Positions 34,768 through 44,969 of a stretch of 64,000 bases of DNA are shown piece by piece. The DNA comes from JBGSMF01 sp964651475 (GTDB lineage: Bacteria > Chloroflexota > Anaerolineae > Fen-1058): NCBI GenBank assembly GCA_964651475.1, contig CAZYXV010000013.1:1-64000 (forward strand), written 5' to 3'. Every line of letters begins with the position of its first letter. The first letter of the stretch is position 1. A model generated the notes under the pieces. The model was given only the letters and a program-made list of their open reading frames with translations. It searched no databases and was not told the origin of the DNA. Made by a program: the position numbers and the translations under genes.

Positions 34768-37700
34768 ATGTCTGTATCCCCTGAGACTTTGGTTAGCTAT
34801 GTTCCTGCGCTAATTGCGCGTCGGTTTGCCCTCGACCCGACGCCGCTCACCACGCCTGCCGCCGAGCATTTCCCCGCAACCGTCTTGTTTGCTGACATCT
34901 CCGGCTATACCACATTGGCTGCGCAACTGGCGCAGCATGGGCCATCGGGCGCGGAAGAACTGATTCGCTTGCTCAACGCTTACTTTGGGCAGCTTATCGA
35001 GGTCGTCAGTGCTCACGGCGGCGACATTATCAAGTTCGCCGGCGATGCCGCGCTGGTTCTCTGGCCGGCTATAGATGAAAGCCTGGCGACCACCACCCAT
35101 CGCGCCGTGCAATGCGGCCTGGACATGCACGCCATCCTCGGACAGTATCAAGTTGCAGAAGGGCTGCGCCTCGCGCTTAAAGTGGGCATTGGGGCAGGCG
35201 AGGTGCTGACGGCCAGCGTGGGCGGCATGTTCGGACGATGGGAATTATTGGTGGCTGGCGCGCCGCTGACCCAGATGGGGGCCGCTCAACGGCAGGCGGC
35301 GCCGGGGCAGGTTGTTCTTTCCCCCGAGGCCTGGGCGCTTGTGCAAGACCGCTGCCAAGGCAGTCCGCTTCCACCTAAACAGGAAGATCAACAAGGGGGC
35401 GTGTTGATCGAGTCCGTGCTCGAAAGCTTGCTGCCTCGCCGTCTGGCAGCGGCCAGCCCCGCGCCGGGCGCCGAAGTCGCCTTGCGTGGCTATATTCCGG
35501 GCGCGATTCTTTCGCGTCTCGACGCAGGGCAAACGGAATGGCTATCTGAATTGAGGCGGGTGACAGTGCTGTTTCTCAATGTCGTCGGGCTGGATTTTTT
35601 TGCGCCGGACGTGTTGGAGTGCGTGCAGGCCGTTATGCACGCACTGCAAACGGCGCTCTATCGCTACGAAGGCAGCGTGAATCAATTTATCGTGGATGAC
35701 AAAGGCACCACGCTGGTGGCCGCGTTCGGCTTGCCGCCACTCACGCACGAGGATGACGCCGTGCGCGGGGCGCAGGCGGCCCTGGAGATGCATACCCGGC
35801 TGAGCGAGTTGGGGCTGCGCTGCGCGATTGGAGTCACGACGGCGCAGGCGTACTGTGGCGAGCGCGGAAACGCCTCGCGGCGCGAGTACGCCATGGTGGG
35901 AAACGTGGTCAACATGGCTGCCCGGCTCATGCAGGCCGCTTCAAAGCGCCAGGAGTCCGACATTGCCATTCTGTGCGACGAGGTAACGTACCACGCTGCC
36001 CAGACGCGCCTGGTATTTGACGTCCTTTCCCCCATCATGGTCAAAGGCAGAACGGAGCCTATGCCCGTCTATTGTCCGTGCGGCCTGATGAGCAAGGGGG
36101 ACATTTTGCGCCTGCCCGTCCACGCGGCGGCCCTCATCGGGAGGGCGACGGAACAGAGCATGTTAACCGAACGGCTTCAATCGTTGCTGTTCGGCAACCC
36201 CGGCGGCGTGGTCGTCATCGAAGGCGATGCTGGCATTGGCAAGTCGCGATTGGTAAACGATGTGTTCCAACGCGCGCGGGCGTTGAATGTTTTTTGCCTG
36301 ACGGGCGCCGGCGACGCCGTTGAAAAATCCACGCCCTACCACGCCTGGCGCGGCGTGTTCAGCCAGGTGTTCGGCTTTGGAACAATCACCGACCCGGAAG
36401 CGCGGCGCGCGCGCGTCTTGGAGCAGTTGCAATCTTCACCGGGCTTGCTGCGCCTGGCGCCGCTGCTCAACGCCATTCTGCCCCTGGATTTGCCGGAAAA
36501 CGAAGCTACCCGGCAGATGGAAGGACAGGTGCGAGCGGATAATACTCGCACGTTGCTGGTTCGCTTGTTGCAGCAAGTGGTTAGCCGATCGCCCACATTG
36601 TTGGTTTTGGAAGATGCTCATTGGATGGATTCCTCGTCGTGGATATTGGCGTTGACGGCCAGCCAACAAGTTCGCCCGTGGTTGGTGATGATTGCAACTC
36701 GCCCCCTCACCACTTTGCTCCCAGAAGAATATCGCCAGTTGTTGCTCATGACGGCCGGCATCCAATGGCTGCGCTTGCAGGCGCTGTCGCCCCAAGATAC
36801 GCTGGACCTAGTCTGCCAGTGCCTGGGGGTGAACTCTTTGCCAGACCCGGTGGTGGAATTGATCTGCGAAAAAGGCCAGGGCAATCCATATTTTAGTGAA
36901 GAGCTGGCGTATGCCCTGCGCGATGCCGGCTTGATTCTCGTGGCCGATGGGGAATGCCGCATCGCATCCTACGTTTCCGATCTCGGTTCCCTGGGCCTGC
37001 CGGATACACTCCAGGGCATCGTCACCAGCCGTATTGACCGTTTGACGCCAGCGCAGCAATTGACGTTAAAAGTCGCCAGTGTCGTTGGGCGCTCGTTTAC
37101 GTTGCGTATCTTGCAACAAATTTACCCGATTGACGCAGACCGGAGCAATTTGCCCCATCATCTTTCCATCCTGGAGCAACTGGACCTGACACCCCTTGCT
37201 GCAACCGACCCCGAACCGATTTACTCGTTCAAGAACATTGTCATCCAAGAAGCCGCCTATAACCTGATGCTGTTTGCTCAGCGGCGGCAGTTGCATCGAG
37301 ATATTGCCGAGTGGCACGAGCGCGTATATGCGCATGACCTCTCTCCGTTCTATTCGTTGTTGGCGCATCATTGGGGCAAGGCCATAGAGAACCCGTACGC
37401 CGAACCCTTTGTGACGTCCAGGGCGATAGATTATCTAGAGATGGCCGGCGAGCAAGCCCTGCGCAACTATGCCAATCAGGAAGCCGTGCGCTTTTTGAGC
37501 GAGGCGCTTGACCTGGATGACCGCTGGAGAGCTGCCAGAGATTTGACGGCGACTGCTGCTCAGCCGCCATCGCCCGCGACAAGCCCCACATCAGATTTGA
37601 GACGGGCGCACTGGGAGCGGCAGTTGGGCGAAGCGGGCTTGAACCTGGGATACCTGGCGGACAGCCGCGAGCATCTCGAAAAGGCGGTGGCGCTGTTGGG

Positions 37701-39066
37701 ACGGCCCGTACCGGCGGCGCGCTGGGGATTGGGGGCGAGCTTGGTCAGGCAAGTGGTGCGTCAGGCGATTCATCGCCTTCGCCTGTCGCGATTCGCCCGT
37801 CTGTTTCTGCCCAAGCTGCCAGGCGGAGCGCAAAGCAGAGCGCCAGATCAAGAGATGGAAGGGCTGCAAGAACCCGAGGCGAACTTGTTGGAGGCCACGC
37901 GCGCTTACTGGGCGCTGGGGCAAGTGTATTTTTACGCCAACGAGGCGATGCTAAACATTTATGCCAATTTGTGCTCGCTCAACTTGTCTGAAGCGGCGGG
38001 GCTATATCCAGAAATGGCGCGGAGCTATGCCAGCGTGTGCATTGCGGTTGGACTGGTGCCGTTGCACTTGTTGGCTCGGTCCTACAGTCGTTGGGCGCGG
38101 CTGACGGCCCAACGCGTGAATCACATCCCATCGCAGGTGTGGGTATTGTTAATCACTTCGGTTTACGATGCTGGCGTGGGCAACTGGACGCGCGCGCGAG
38201 AGGCGGTAAGGGAGGCGGTGGAAATCTCGAACCGTCGCGGCGACCGCCGCCGGTGGGAGCAGAGCTTGAACACTCTGGCCACGGTGGCTTGCCTGCAAGG
38301 CGAGTTTGCCGGCATTGCGCCGCTGTTTTCTGATCTTTACGAGTCGGCCCGACGGCGCGGCGATGCCCAGTATCAAGTATATGGCTTGCTGGGACAAGCC
38401 TTGTGTTTGGTGTTGCTCGGCAAGGTGGACCAGGCCGCGTCGCTGTTGGAAAAAGTGCAAGATTTGCTGGGCGGCAAGGTGGGCCGCGTGGAAGAGATTT
38501 ACGCTTACGGGCTATTTGCCCTGACGTATTTGCGCCAGGGACAGTCTCAAGCTGCTCGCCAGGCGGCTGATTGGGCTACTCGACTCATTGCACAGTCGCG
38601 TCCCATATCGTATACCCTGGTTCACGCCTACACGAGTGTAGCCAAAGTTTATCTGGCGTTGTGGGAGGCCAACCTGGCCGTCCAGTCTGTAGATGACGCT
38701 CATCTTGTTGAACGCAGACAACTGGCCGAATTGGCCGGGCAGGCTTGCCAGGCCTTGCACAATTTTGCTCGCGTCTTTCCAATTGGTCAGCCGGCCGCCT
38801 GGATTTGCCAGGGGCTATATGAGTGGTTGACTGACCAACCGTCCAGGGCGCGCCAGGCATGGCGGAGAGGCTTGGCGGCGGCTGAACGGGTGGATATGCC
38901 GTACGAGCAAGGATGGGCGCATTACGAGTTGGGGCGGCACGCCGCCGGCGCCGCGCCCGTTGAGCTGCAAAAGCACCTGGCCCAAGCGAGCGAGATCTTT
39001 ACCCGGCTGGGCGCGGCCTTGGATCTGGCGCGCGTCGAGGCGGAGCGCAAGGAATATTTGCCCTAG
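34768..39066 (+). CDS. Soluble-adenylyl-cyclase-like protein: two class III cyclase domains, AAA ATPase, TPR
   Basis: A 1432-residue regulator with the layout of mammalian soluble adenylyl cyclase. Cyclase domain C1 (about 40-200) holds both metal-binding Asps (FADISGY and KFAGDA) but lacks the Asn/Arg transition-state motif. C2 (about 260-430) has lost the first Asp (FLNVVG) but keeps VDDKGTT (Lys) and VGNVVNMAARL (Asn and Arg). Together they could make one active site. An ATPase domain (about 455-800) has Walker A EGDAGIGKSR and Walker B LLVLEDAHW; the rest is helical TPR-like. Predicted to make cAMP in the cytoplasm. ATG 34768 is chosen; a TTG at 34756 is closer to an AGGTG and remains possible. 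Confidence 0.88.
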   Translation: MSVSPETLVSYVPALIARRFALDPTPLTTPAAEHFPATVLFADISGYTTLAAQLAQHGPSGAEELIRLLNAYFGQLIEVVSAHGGDIIKFAGDAALVLWPAIDESLATTTHRAVQCGLDMHAILGQYQVAEGLRLALKVGIGAGEVLTASVGGMFGRWELLVAGAPLTQMGAAQRQAAPGQVVLSPEAWALVQDRCQGSPLPPKQEDQQGGVLIESVLESLLPRRLAAASPAPGAEVALRGYIPGAILSRLDAGQTEWLSELRRVTVLFLNVVGLDFFAPDVLECVQAVMHALQTALYRYEGSVNQFIVDDKGTTLVAAFGLPPLTHEDDAVRGAQAALEMHTRLSELGLRCAIGVTTAQAYCGERGNASRREYAMVGNVVNMAARLMQAASKRQESDIAILCDEVTYHAAQTRLVFDVLSPIMVKGRTEPMPVYCPCGLMSKGDILRLPVHAAALIGRATEQSMLTERLQSLLFGNPGGVVVIEGDAGIGKSRLVNDVFQRARALNVFCLTGAGDAVEKSTPYHAWRGVFSQVFGFGTITDPEARRARVLEQLQSSPGLLRLAPLLNAILPLDLPENEATRQMEGQVRADNTRTLLVRLLQQVVSRSPTLLVLEDAHWMDSSSWILALTASQQVRPWLVMIATRPLTTLLPEEYRQLLLMTAGIQWLRLQALSPQDTLDLVCQCLGVNSLPDPVVELICEKGQGNPYFSEELAYALRDAGLILVADGECRIASYVSDLGSLGLPDTLQGIVTSRIDRLTPAQQLTLKVASVVGRSFTLRILQQIYPIDADRSNLPHHLSILEQLDLTPLAATDPEPIYSFKNIVIQEAAYNLMLFAQRRQLHRDIAEWHERVYAHDLSPFYSLLAHHWGKAIENPYAEPFVTSRAIDYLEMAGEQALRNYANQEAVRFLSEALDLDDRWRAARDLTATAAQPPSPATSPTSDLRRAHWERQLGEAGLNLGYLADSREHLEKAVALLGRPVPAARWGLGASLVRQVVRQAIHRLRLSRFARLFLPKLPGGAQSRAPDQEMEGLQEPEANLLEATRAYWALGQVYFYANEAMLNIYANLCSLNLSEAAGLYPEMARSYASVCIAVGLVPLHLLARSYSRWARLTAQRVNHIPSQVWVLLITSVYDAGVGNWTRAREAVREAVEISNRRGDRRRWEQSLNTLATVACLQGEFAGIAPLFSDLYESARRRGDAQYQVYGLLGQALCLVLLGKVDQAASLLEKVQDLLGGKVGRVEEIYAYGLFALTYLRQGQSQAARQAADWATRLIAQSRPISYTLVHAYTSVAKVYLALWEANLAVQSVDDAHLVERRQLAELAGQACQALHNFARVFPIGQPAAWICQGLYEWLTDQPSRARQAWRRGLAAAERVDMPYEQGWAHYELGRHAAGAAPVELQKHLAQASEIFTRLGAALDLARVEAERKEYLP

Positions 39067-39067
39067 C

Positions 39068-39204
39068 AGCTTGTCGGAGAGGCTCTCCACGCGCCGGGAA
39101 CGGCGGCCTGAACAAGGTTCTCCGACAGCCTGCTGGATTTCGCAGTTCGCGCATCCCGATGCGCGAACGTCCCCAGCAATCGGCTTGCACGGGGTTGCAA
39201 GCCG
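39068..39204. repeat. Modular palindromic element, copy B
   Basis: Three hairpin modules in a row: AGCTTGTCGGAGA (39068-39080) with TCTCCGACAGCCT (39119-39131); GTTCGCGCAT/ATGCGCGAAC (39145-39154/39159-39168, loop CCCG); CGGCTTGCA/TGCAAGCCG (39181-39189/39196-39204, loop CGGGGT). They match the modules of copy A at 1181-1258 in loop lengths and end bases, but the stems differ by paired changes and the first module closes before the other two rather than around them. Confidence 0.7.
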
Positions 39205-39305
39205 ACGGGGTGCGGAAAACATGCCAAGTAACGCATCAAGCCAGCCGTCGTTTCAATGGCCGTGCCAGGTGGCCCGAGGTAGCTTTTACGGGGAGCAGGG
39301 GTCCA

Positions 39306-42300
39306 ATGAGAGAAACACGGATATTGATTGTTGAAGACGAAAGCATCACGGCCATGGATATCCAGGGCAGCTTGATAGATTTGGGCTATGTGGTCCAGGC
39401 TGCCGTCTCGTCAGGAACAGCCGCGCTCGAAGCGGTAGCCAGGCAATGCCCCGATTTAATCTTGATGGATATTCGCCTGGAAGGGGAGGTGAATGGCATA
39501 CAAGCCGCCAATCAAATCCGCGCTCGTTTCGATGTCCCCATCGTTTACCTGACGGCCCACTCGGACGACGTCACCTTGCAACAAGCCAAAATCACCGAGC
39601 CGTTTGGGTATATTCTCAAGCCCTTCTACGATAGAGACTTGCACAAGACCATCGAGATTGCTTTATATAAACACAAGGTAGATAAGGAACTGAAAGACAA
39701 CCGGCGATGGCTCGCCACGATGCTTAACAGCATCGGCGACGCGGTGATTGCGACAAATGCTGCCGGACAAATTAGCTTTATGAATCCCATCGCGGAGGTT
39801 CTGACGGGGTGGGGGCAGGAAGAAGCCGTGGGCCGAGACATTGGGGAGGTTTTCAGCATCAAAGGCGCGCGGGTTGGAGCGGAAACCCCGATAGCAGAAG
39901 TGATTCGCAAGGAGGTGGCAAGCCAGACGGATCACGCCCTGCTGGTGAACCGGAACGGCAGAGAAATCCCTATCGCCAGCACGGCTGCACCCATCAAAGA
40001 CGAATCGCTCACTGGCGGCGGCGAGAGACGGGATATTCGGGGGGGGATTGTGGTTTTCCGCGACGTTACCGAACAAAGGCGAGCCGAGCGCGCGCTGCGA
40101 GAGAGCGAAAGCCGTTACCGGCGGCGCTCGGCCGAACTGCAGGCGCTCTATGATATTTCGTTGCGCCTCAATGCACAATTGGAAACGTCTGGCTTGCTGG
40201 ATTTGATCGTCGAGCAAGCGGTGGCGTTGCTTGGCGCCGAGGGGGGCAATTTGTACATCTACGATCCTCGTCGCGATGAATTGATCATCACGGTCGCCTC
40301 GCTTCATTTTAGGAAATTGCTGGGGGGATCCCTCAAGCCAGGTGAGGGGTTAGCCGGCCAGGCATTTCAGAAGCGCCGTTCGATGGCGGCGGAAAGCACG
40401 CAGGAGGGCGATGGTCGCAGCGCGGGGCCGGAGTGGGAAGTGGCCTATGATAAAGATGTGGGGGTCAAATCGCTATTATCGGTGCCATTGTGGGAAGAGA
40501 ATAATGTCGTCGGTGTGCTCAACATTGCTGGCGGTCAGCGCAAACCCGCGTTCGACGAGCAAGATATCTGGCTGGCCGAGTTGTTTGCGGCGCAAGCTTC
40601 TATCGCGTTGGAAAATGTACGTCTGCACGCAGAGACACGGCGAGCCGCCCGGGAACTGGCCGCTATCAATAAAACGAGCCAGGCAATCACTTCCATCCTG
40701 GACGTGGATGCTGTGTTGCAGTCGGTGCTGGCTGCGGTCAAGGACTTGCTGGTGGCCGAGGCGGCTTCGGTGTTGTTGCACGATCCCGTCAATCGCGAGT
40801 TGGTGTTTGCGGCGTCTTCGGGCGCCAATGCGGCGGAGTTGATGGGGACGCGAATGCCAGCTACGGCCGGCGTTGCCGGCGCTGCTTTGCAGCGCAAATG
40901 CCCCATCCTGGTCAGCGATGTGCAGCACGACGACCGTTTTTATCGCCCGGTTGACGCCATGACCGGCCTGAGCACGCGCGCGCTGCTGGCTGTGCCGTTA
41001 ATGTTCAAAGGAGAGGCCAAGGGCGTCATCGAGGCGGTTAACAAGACCGGGGGGGATTTTGACGAGCGCGACCTGCGCGTTTTAGAATCGCTGGCGGCTT
41101 CAGCGATTATCGCGATAGAGAACGCCCGCTTGTTTTCTTCGTTGACTCGGGAGCAGGAACGGCTCAGTTTGCTTTACCGTTTGAGCCGCCAGCTCTTGGA
41201 AAGTCTGGACGTGCACGTCACGGCGCAGCGCGCGCTGGAGAGCATTTGCAAGGTGGTTGGCGCCACACAAGGTATGGTATTGGTATGCGAGTCCGGCAGC
41301 CATTCGCTCAGCCCAGTGGCTATTTCTGGATACAGCGCCAGGTCTGCAGATATCATCAACCAGTTCTTTCAACAGCAAGAGCGTCCCGGCTTGCTCAGGT
41401 GGGCGGCGGACCAGCGGCAGACGGTGGTGGTGAGCGATGTGACGAAGGACGAACGGTGGTGGCACGTCGCCGGCGTAGACGACTCGGTTCACTCGGTGCT
41501 TGGGGTGCCATTGTTGAGCGGCACTGACCTGGTGGGAGTGATGGGCGTTTACAGCGATCGAGAAGCTTTTTTCGACCACGAGACTTGCCGGCTGGTCGAG
41601 TCGGCGGCGGCGACGATTGGCGTGGCGATTGCCAATGCCCAGTTGTTTCAGGCCGAGCGAGAACAGTTTTACCGCCTGCAAGAATCCCAGATGCAATTAA
41701 TTCACGCCGAAAAGATGGCGGCTCTGGGGCGCCTGACGGCTTCCTTTGCCCACGAAATCAACAACCCGTTGCAGGCGATGCAAAGCCTGCTCGAGTTGGC
41801 GGAAGAAGAATTGGCAAACAGCCCGCGCCTGGACCAGATCAAAAAATACCTGGGTGTGGCGGGCAACGAGGTGGATCGTATTGCGCATATTGTGCGCCGC
41901 ATGCGCGAATTTTACAGGCCGGCGCGCAACGGGCTGCAATTGACGGACGTACACGCTTTGCTGGAAAACACGCTAGAGTTGACCGGAAAGCAGCTGCAAC
42001 ACAAAAACATTGTTGTCGTGCGCCAGCTTGCCGATAACTTGCCCGCCATAGAAGCCAATCCCGATTATCTCAAGCAGGTTTTTTTGAATATGGTGCTCAA
42101 CGCAATTGACGCCATGACGGACCCCGATGCGTCCGGGAGCAAACAGGGAGGAACATTATACGTGCGAACCGCACCCGATCACGTAGCAGAGCCGAATGGG
42201 CAAATGACGTCGGCCGTGCGCATCGAGTTTACCGACACCGGCGCGGGCATGTCGCAAGAGGTTCTGTCGCGTCTTTTCGATCCCTTTTTTACAACCAAGT

Positions 42301-42431
42301 CGAGCGGGACGGGATTGGGATTATCCATCTGCTATGGAATCATTGAAGCGCATCGAGGCCACATCACCGCCGCCAGCCAACCCGGCGCGGGGACGACGTT
42401 TACCATTGTGTTGCCTGCCAGACAGTCCTGA
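39306..42431 (+). CDS. Hybrid REC-PAS-GAF-GAF-GAF sensor histidine kinase
   Basis: A 1041-residue soluble kinase. Order: receiver domain (about 1-120; IVEDE, phosphoacceptor LILMDIRL, YLTAH, YILKP), PAS domain (about 130-255), three GAF domains (about 285-440, 460-620, 640-795), then HisKA with ASFAHEINNPLQAMQSLL (His about 817) and HATPase (NMVLNAIDAM, DTGAGM, GTGLGLSICYGI). The N-terminal receiver suggests it is itself regulated by phosphorylation from another kinase. ATG 39306 follows a GGGGAGCAGGGG stretch; the reading frame is open upstream to 39159 but passes through a palindromic repeat, so the longer form is rejected. An eight-G run lies near 40039-40046. Confidence 0.9.
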   Translation: MRETRILIVEDESITAMDIQGSLIDLGYVVQAAVSSGTAALEAVARQCPDLILMDIRLEGEVNGIQAANQIRARFDVPIVYLTAHSDDVTLQQAKITEPFGYILKPFYDRDLHKTIEIALYKHKVDKELKDNRRWLATMLNSIGDAVIATNAAGQISFMNPIAEVLTGWGQEEAVGRDIGEVFSIKGARVGAETPIAEVIRKEVASQTDHALLVNRNGREIPIASTAAPIKDESLTGGGERRDIRGGIVVFRDVTEQRRAERALRESESRYRRRSAELQALYDISLRLNAQLETSGLLDLIVEQAVALLGAEGGNLYIYDPRRDELIITVASLHFRKLLGGSLKPGEGLAGQAFQKRRSMAAESTQEGDGRSAGPEWEVAYDKDVGVKSLLSVPLWEENNVVGVLNIAGGQRKPAFDEQDIWLAELFAAQASIALENVRLHAETRRAARELAAINKTSQAITSILDVDAVLQSVLAAVKDLLVAEAASVLLHDPVNRELVFAASSGANAAELMGTRMPATAGVAGAALQRKCPILVSDVQHDDRFYRPVDAMTGLSTRALLAVPLMFKGEAKGVIEAVNKTGGDFDERDLRVLESLAASAIIAIENARLFSSLTREQERLSLLYRLSRQLLESLDVHVTAQRALESICKVVGATQGMVLVCESGSHSLSPVAISGYSARSADIINQFFQQQERPGLLRWAADQRQTVVVSDVTKDERWWHVAGVDDSVHSVLGVPLLSGTDLVGVMGVYSDREAFFDHETCRLVESAAATIGVAIANAQLFQAEREQFYRLQESQMQLIHAEKMAALGRLTASFAHEINNPLQAMQSLLELAEEELANSPRLDQIKKYLGVAGNEVDRIAHIVRRMREFYRPARNGLQLTDVHALLENTLELTGKQLQHKNIVVVRQLADNLPAIEANPDYLKQVFLNMVLNAIDAMTDPDASGSKQGGTLYVRTAPDHVAEPNGQMTSAVRIEFTDTGAGMSQEVLSRLFDPFFTTKSSGTGLGLSICYGIIEAHRGHITAASQPGAGTTFTIVLPARQS

Positions 42432-42569
42432 AGTGTGAGATTGGCAAGCGCGCTATGCTTTGTAACACAATAGTAACGCAGTTGGTATAGAACACTAACA
42501 GCACCGGATTTATTTTGCGATATGATATTTTTGATTTTGTGCTGATAAATCCTGAAAGGTGGTGGCAAA

Positions 42570-44519
42570 ATGCTGGGTTGGTTTCGACGCTTGATTGCAC
42601 CCGTCTTGGACGAGACGTATACCGCTAACTTGCTCCGAACGGCCTTGTTTGCCTCTTTGGCGGCGACGGCGTTCTTGGGCGTGGCGGCGCTGGTTGCCTT
42701 GGGCGACGGATCGCTTGCGGGCGTATCTGGTGTATTGATGTTGTTGGAAGTGGGATTGCTGTTTCTAATGCGGCGCGGGCAAGGCCGGCTGGCTGGGATG
42801 CTCTTTTCGGGTTTGTTGTGGGCGGTGGTGACGTGCGTGACGTTTTGGGGAGGCGGCGTGAACGGCCCTGGGCCTGCCTGTTATTCTAGCGTTATCGTCA
42901 TCGCCGGCCTGATTTTGGGCGGCCATGCGGCGATGGGTTTGACTCTTGTCACGATACTGACCAGCCTGGGAATGCTTTACGCCGGCGCGAACGGCCTCTT
43001 GCCCGCGCCAGGACGGATTTCGTCATTCAGCATGTGGGTCTCGCTGGCGATGAATCTGGCGGCGGTGGGAATCATTTTGTACGTGGCCATGCGTAATCTG
43101 GAGGGAGTGCTGGGACGAGTTTATCACAACGAGCACGCCCTGGCCGAAAGCAACCGCGACCTGGAAGCGCGCACTCGCGAGCTGGAGACCTGGGCTGTGC
43201 AGTTGCAAACCGCCACGGAGGTGGGGCGCGCCGCCGCTTCGGTTCACGATCCGGATGCGTTGTTATCTCGGGTGACTCACCTGATTAGCGAACGCTTTGG
43301 TTTTTATCACGTGGGCGTCTTTTTGCTAGATAGCAAGAGCGAGTTCGCTGTGCTGCGGGCGAGCAACAGCAAAGGCGGTCAGGTGATGTTGGCGCGCGGT
43401 CACAAGCTTCAAGTCCGGCATGATAGCATCGTGGGCTATGTCACCAGCACCGGACATCACCGCATCGCACTCGACGTCGGCGCCGACGCTGTGCACTATA
43501 AAAATCCGCTGCTGCCAGAAACTCGTTCCGAGTTAGCTTTGCCGCTCAAGGTAGGCGAGCGGGTCACCGGCGCCCTCGACGTCCAGAGCCGGGAGGCGGC
43601 GGCCTTTGACGAGAATGACGTAATGGTATTGCAGACTATGGCCGATCAGTTGGCGATTGCCCTCGAAAACGCTCGCCTGCTCCAAAAAACGCAACAGACC
43701 GTGCGTGACCTGAGTTCGGCGGCGGCGGAGATATTGGCGGCTATGACGCAGCAAGCTTCTGGCGCCAGCCAGCAATCGGCGGCAGTGTCGCAAACGACGG
43801 CGACCGTGGAGCAGGTCAAGACCATCTCGGAGCAAGCTACAGCGCGCGTGCAGCAAGTGGCTAGCGCCTCGCAGCGCACCGTAGAAGTGTCGCGGTCGGG
43901 CCACAAGGCCGTACAAGAAATGGTAGAAAGCATGGAGCAAATCAAGACCCACGTGGAGAGGATTGCTTCCAATATCCTGGCTCTGTCTGAAAGAACGCAG
44001 CAAATTGGCGATATTATCGCCACGGTGAATGAAATCGCCTCTCAATCCAATATCCTGGCGCTGAACGCTTCTGTCGAGGCTGCGCGGGCAGGAGAGCACG
44101 GCAAGGGCTTTGCGGTGGTGGCGATGGAGGTGCGCAACCTGGCGGAACAATCCAAACAAGCAACGGCGCAAGTCAAGGCCATTTTGTCGGAAATTCAAAA
44201 AGCGACCAACGTCACGGTGATGGCGACGGAAGAGGGGACAAAGGGCGTGGAGCGAGGGATGCAATTGGCGGCGCAGGCGCGGCAGGCGATTAATCAGCTT
44301 TCGAGCGTTATCCGAGACTCGGCGCAGGCTGCCACGCAAGTAGTGGCCGGCGGGCAGCAGCAGGTAGCCGGCATCGAGCAGATTGCATTGGCAATGCAAA
44401 ACATTAACCAGGCCACCGCGCAAAGCCTGGTGGGGACGCGCCTGGCAGAAAAGGCCGCGCAGAACTTGAATGGGCTGGCGCGCCACTTGACCGAGACCGT
44501 GGAGCAATATCAAGCATAA
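42570..44519 (+). CDS. Methyl-accepting chemotaxis-like protein with GAF domain
   Basis: A 649-residue receptor-like protein. About six closely spaced membrane helices (about 25-180) with no periplasmic ligand domain, a coiled coil, a GAF domain (about 215-375), then a long MCP signalling coiled coil whose hairpin tip reads NEIASQSNILALNASVEAARAGEHGKGFAVVAMEVRNLAEQS (described by its ends NEIASQ and NLAEQS), the CheA/CheW contact region. Ligand sensing is therefore probably intracellular. AAGGTGG precedes ATG 42570. It is followed by a receiver gene and cheB, but no cheA, cheW or cheR is in the window. Confidence 0.9.
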   Translation: MLGWFRRLIAPVLDETYTANLLRTALFASLAATAFLGVAALVALGDGSLAGVSGVLMLLEVGLLFLMRRGQGRLAGMLFSGLLWAVVTCVTFWGGGVNGPGPACYSSVIVIAGLILGGHAAMGLTLVTILTSLGMLYAGANGLLPAPGRISSFSMWVSLAMNLAAVGIILYVAMRNLEGVLGRVYHNEHALAESNRDLEARTRELETWAVQLQTATEVGRAAASVHDPDALLSRVTHLISERFGFYHVGVFLLDSKSEFAVLRASNSKGGQVMLARGHKLQVRHDSIVGYVTSTGHHRIALDVGADAVHYKNPLLPETRSELALPLKVGERVTGALDVQSREAAAFDENDVMVLQTMADQLAIALENARLLQKTQQTVRDLSSAAAEILAAMTQQASGASQQSAAVSQTTATVEQVKTISEQATARVQQVASASQRTVEVSRSGHKAVQEMVESMEQIKTHVERIASNILALSERTQQIGDIIATVNEIASQSNILALNASVEAARAGEHGKGFAVVAMEVRNLAEQSKQATAQVKAILSEIQKATNVTVMATEEGTKGVERGMQLAAQARQAINQLSSVIRDSAQAATQVVAGGQQQVAGIEQIALAMQNINQATAQSLVGTRLAEKAAQNLNGLARHLTETVEQYQA

Positions 44520-44534
44520 ATCTGCCTGGCGCTT

Positions 44535-44563
44535 TTGCGCTCCAGCGCCAGTTGGCTTATACT
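44535..44563 (+). promoter_or_regulatory. Predicted promoter of the receiver-cheB pair
   Basis: TTGCGC (44535-44540), 17-bp spacer, TATACT (44558-44563), with an inverted repeat TGGCGCT/AGCGCCA overlapping the -35 and spacer (about 44527-44551). An AAAGGAG ribosome site follows before ATG 44582. Allows transcription independent of the MCP gene. Confidence 0.5.
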
Positions 44564-44581
44564 GTTTAAAGGAGAGACCCG

Positions 44582-44962
44582 ATGGCAAGCGACCCCAAAA
44601 CGGTTTTGGTAATTGAAGATAGCCCCGTTCAGATACTCGCGTTGCGAGAGTTGTTAGAGCAAGAGAATCTGCGCGTGCTGTGCGCCACAGATGGCCGCGC
44701 GGGCGTTTCGATGGCGGAACAACACCATCCAGATGCCATTGTGCTCGATATCCAGATGCCTGAAATGAACGGCCTGGAAGTGTGCCGTTTGCTCATGGCT
44801 TCCCCCCAGACGGCCACAATCCCCATCGTGATTCTCACTGCCCACAATGAAACTGATATCCTCCGCCTGGGACTTGAATTAGGGGCGGTTGATTTTATCC
44901 CAAAGGACCCCTTTTCGGACCAAGTGTTGCTAGAGACGCTGCGCCACATGAATATCTTGTGA
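44582..44962 (+). CDS. CheY-like stand-alone receiver
   Basis: A 126-residue single receiver domain. Active-site residues are intact: VIEDS, phosphoacceptor AIVLDIQMPEMNG (Asp about 57), ILTAH, and FIPKDPF (Lys). No output domain. AAAGGAG lies 7 nt before ATG 44582. It is followed 7 bp later by cheB, so it is a probable partner in the same adaptation or motility-like pathway. Confidence 0.9.
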   Translation: MASDPKTVLVIEDSPVQILALRELLEQENLRVLCATDGRAGVSMAEQHHPDAIVLDIQMPEMNGLEVCRLLMASPQTATIPIVILTAHNETDILRLGLELGAVDFIPKDPFSDQVLLETLRHMNIL

Positions 44963-44969
44963 TGGACGT

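Noticed and set aside
43533..44588. 351-codon open frame on the minus strand
   Set aside because: Antisense to the MCP-like gene; Arg/His/Leu-rich, with no domain or ribosome site.
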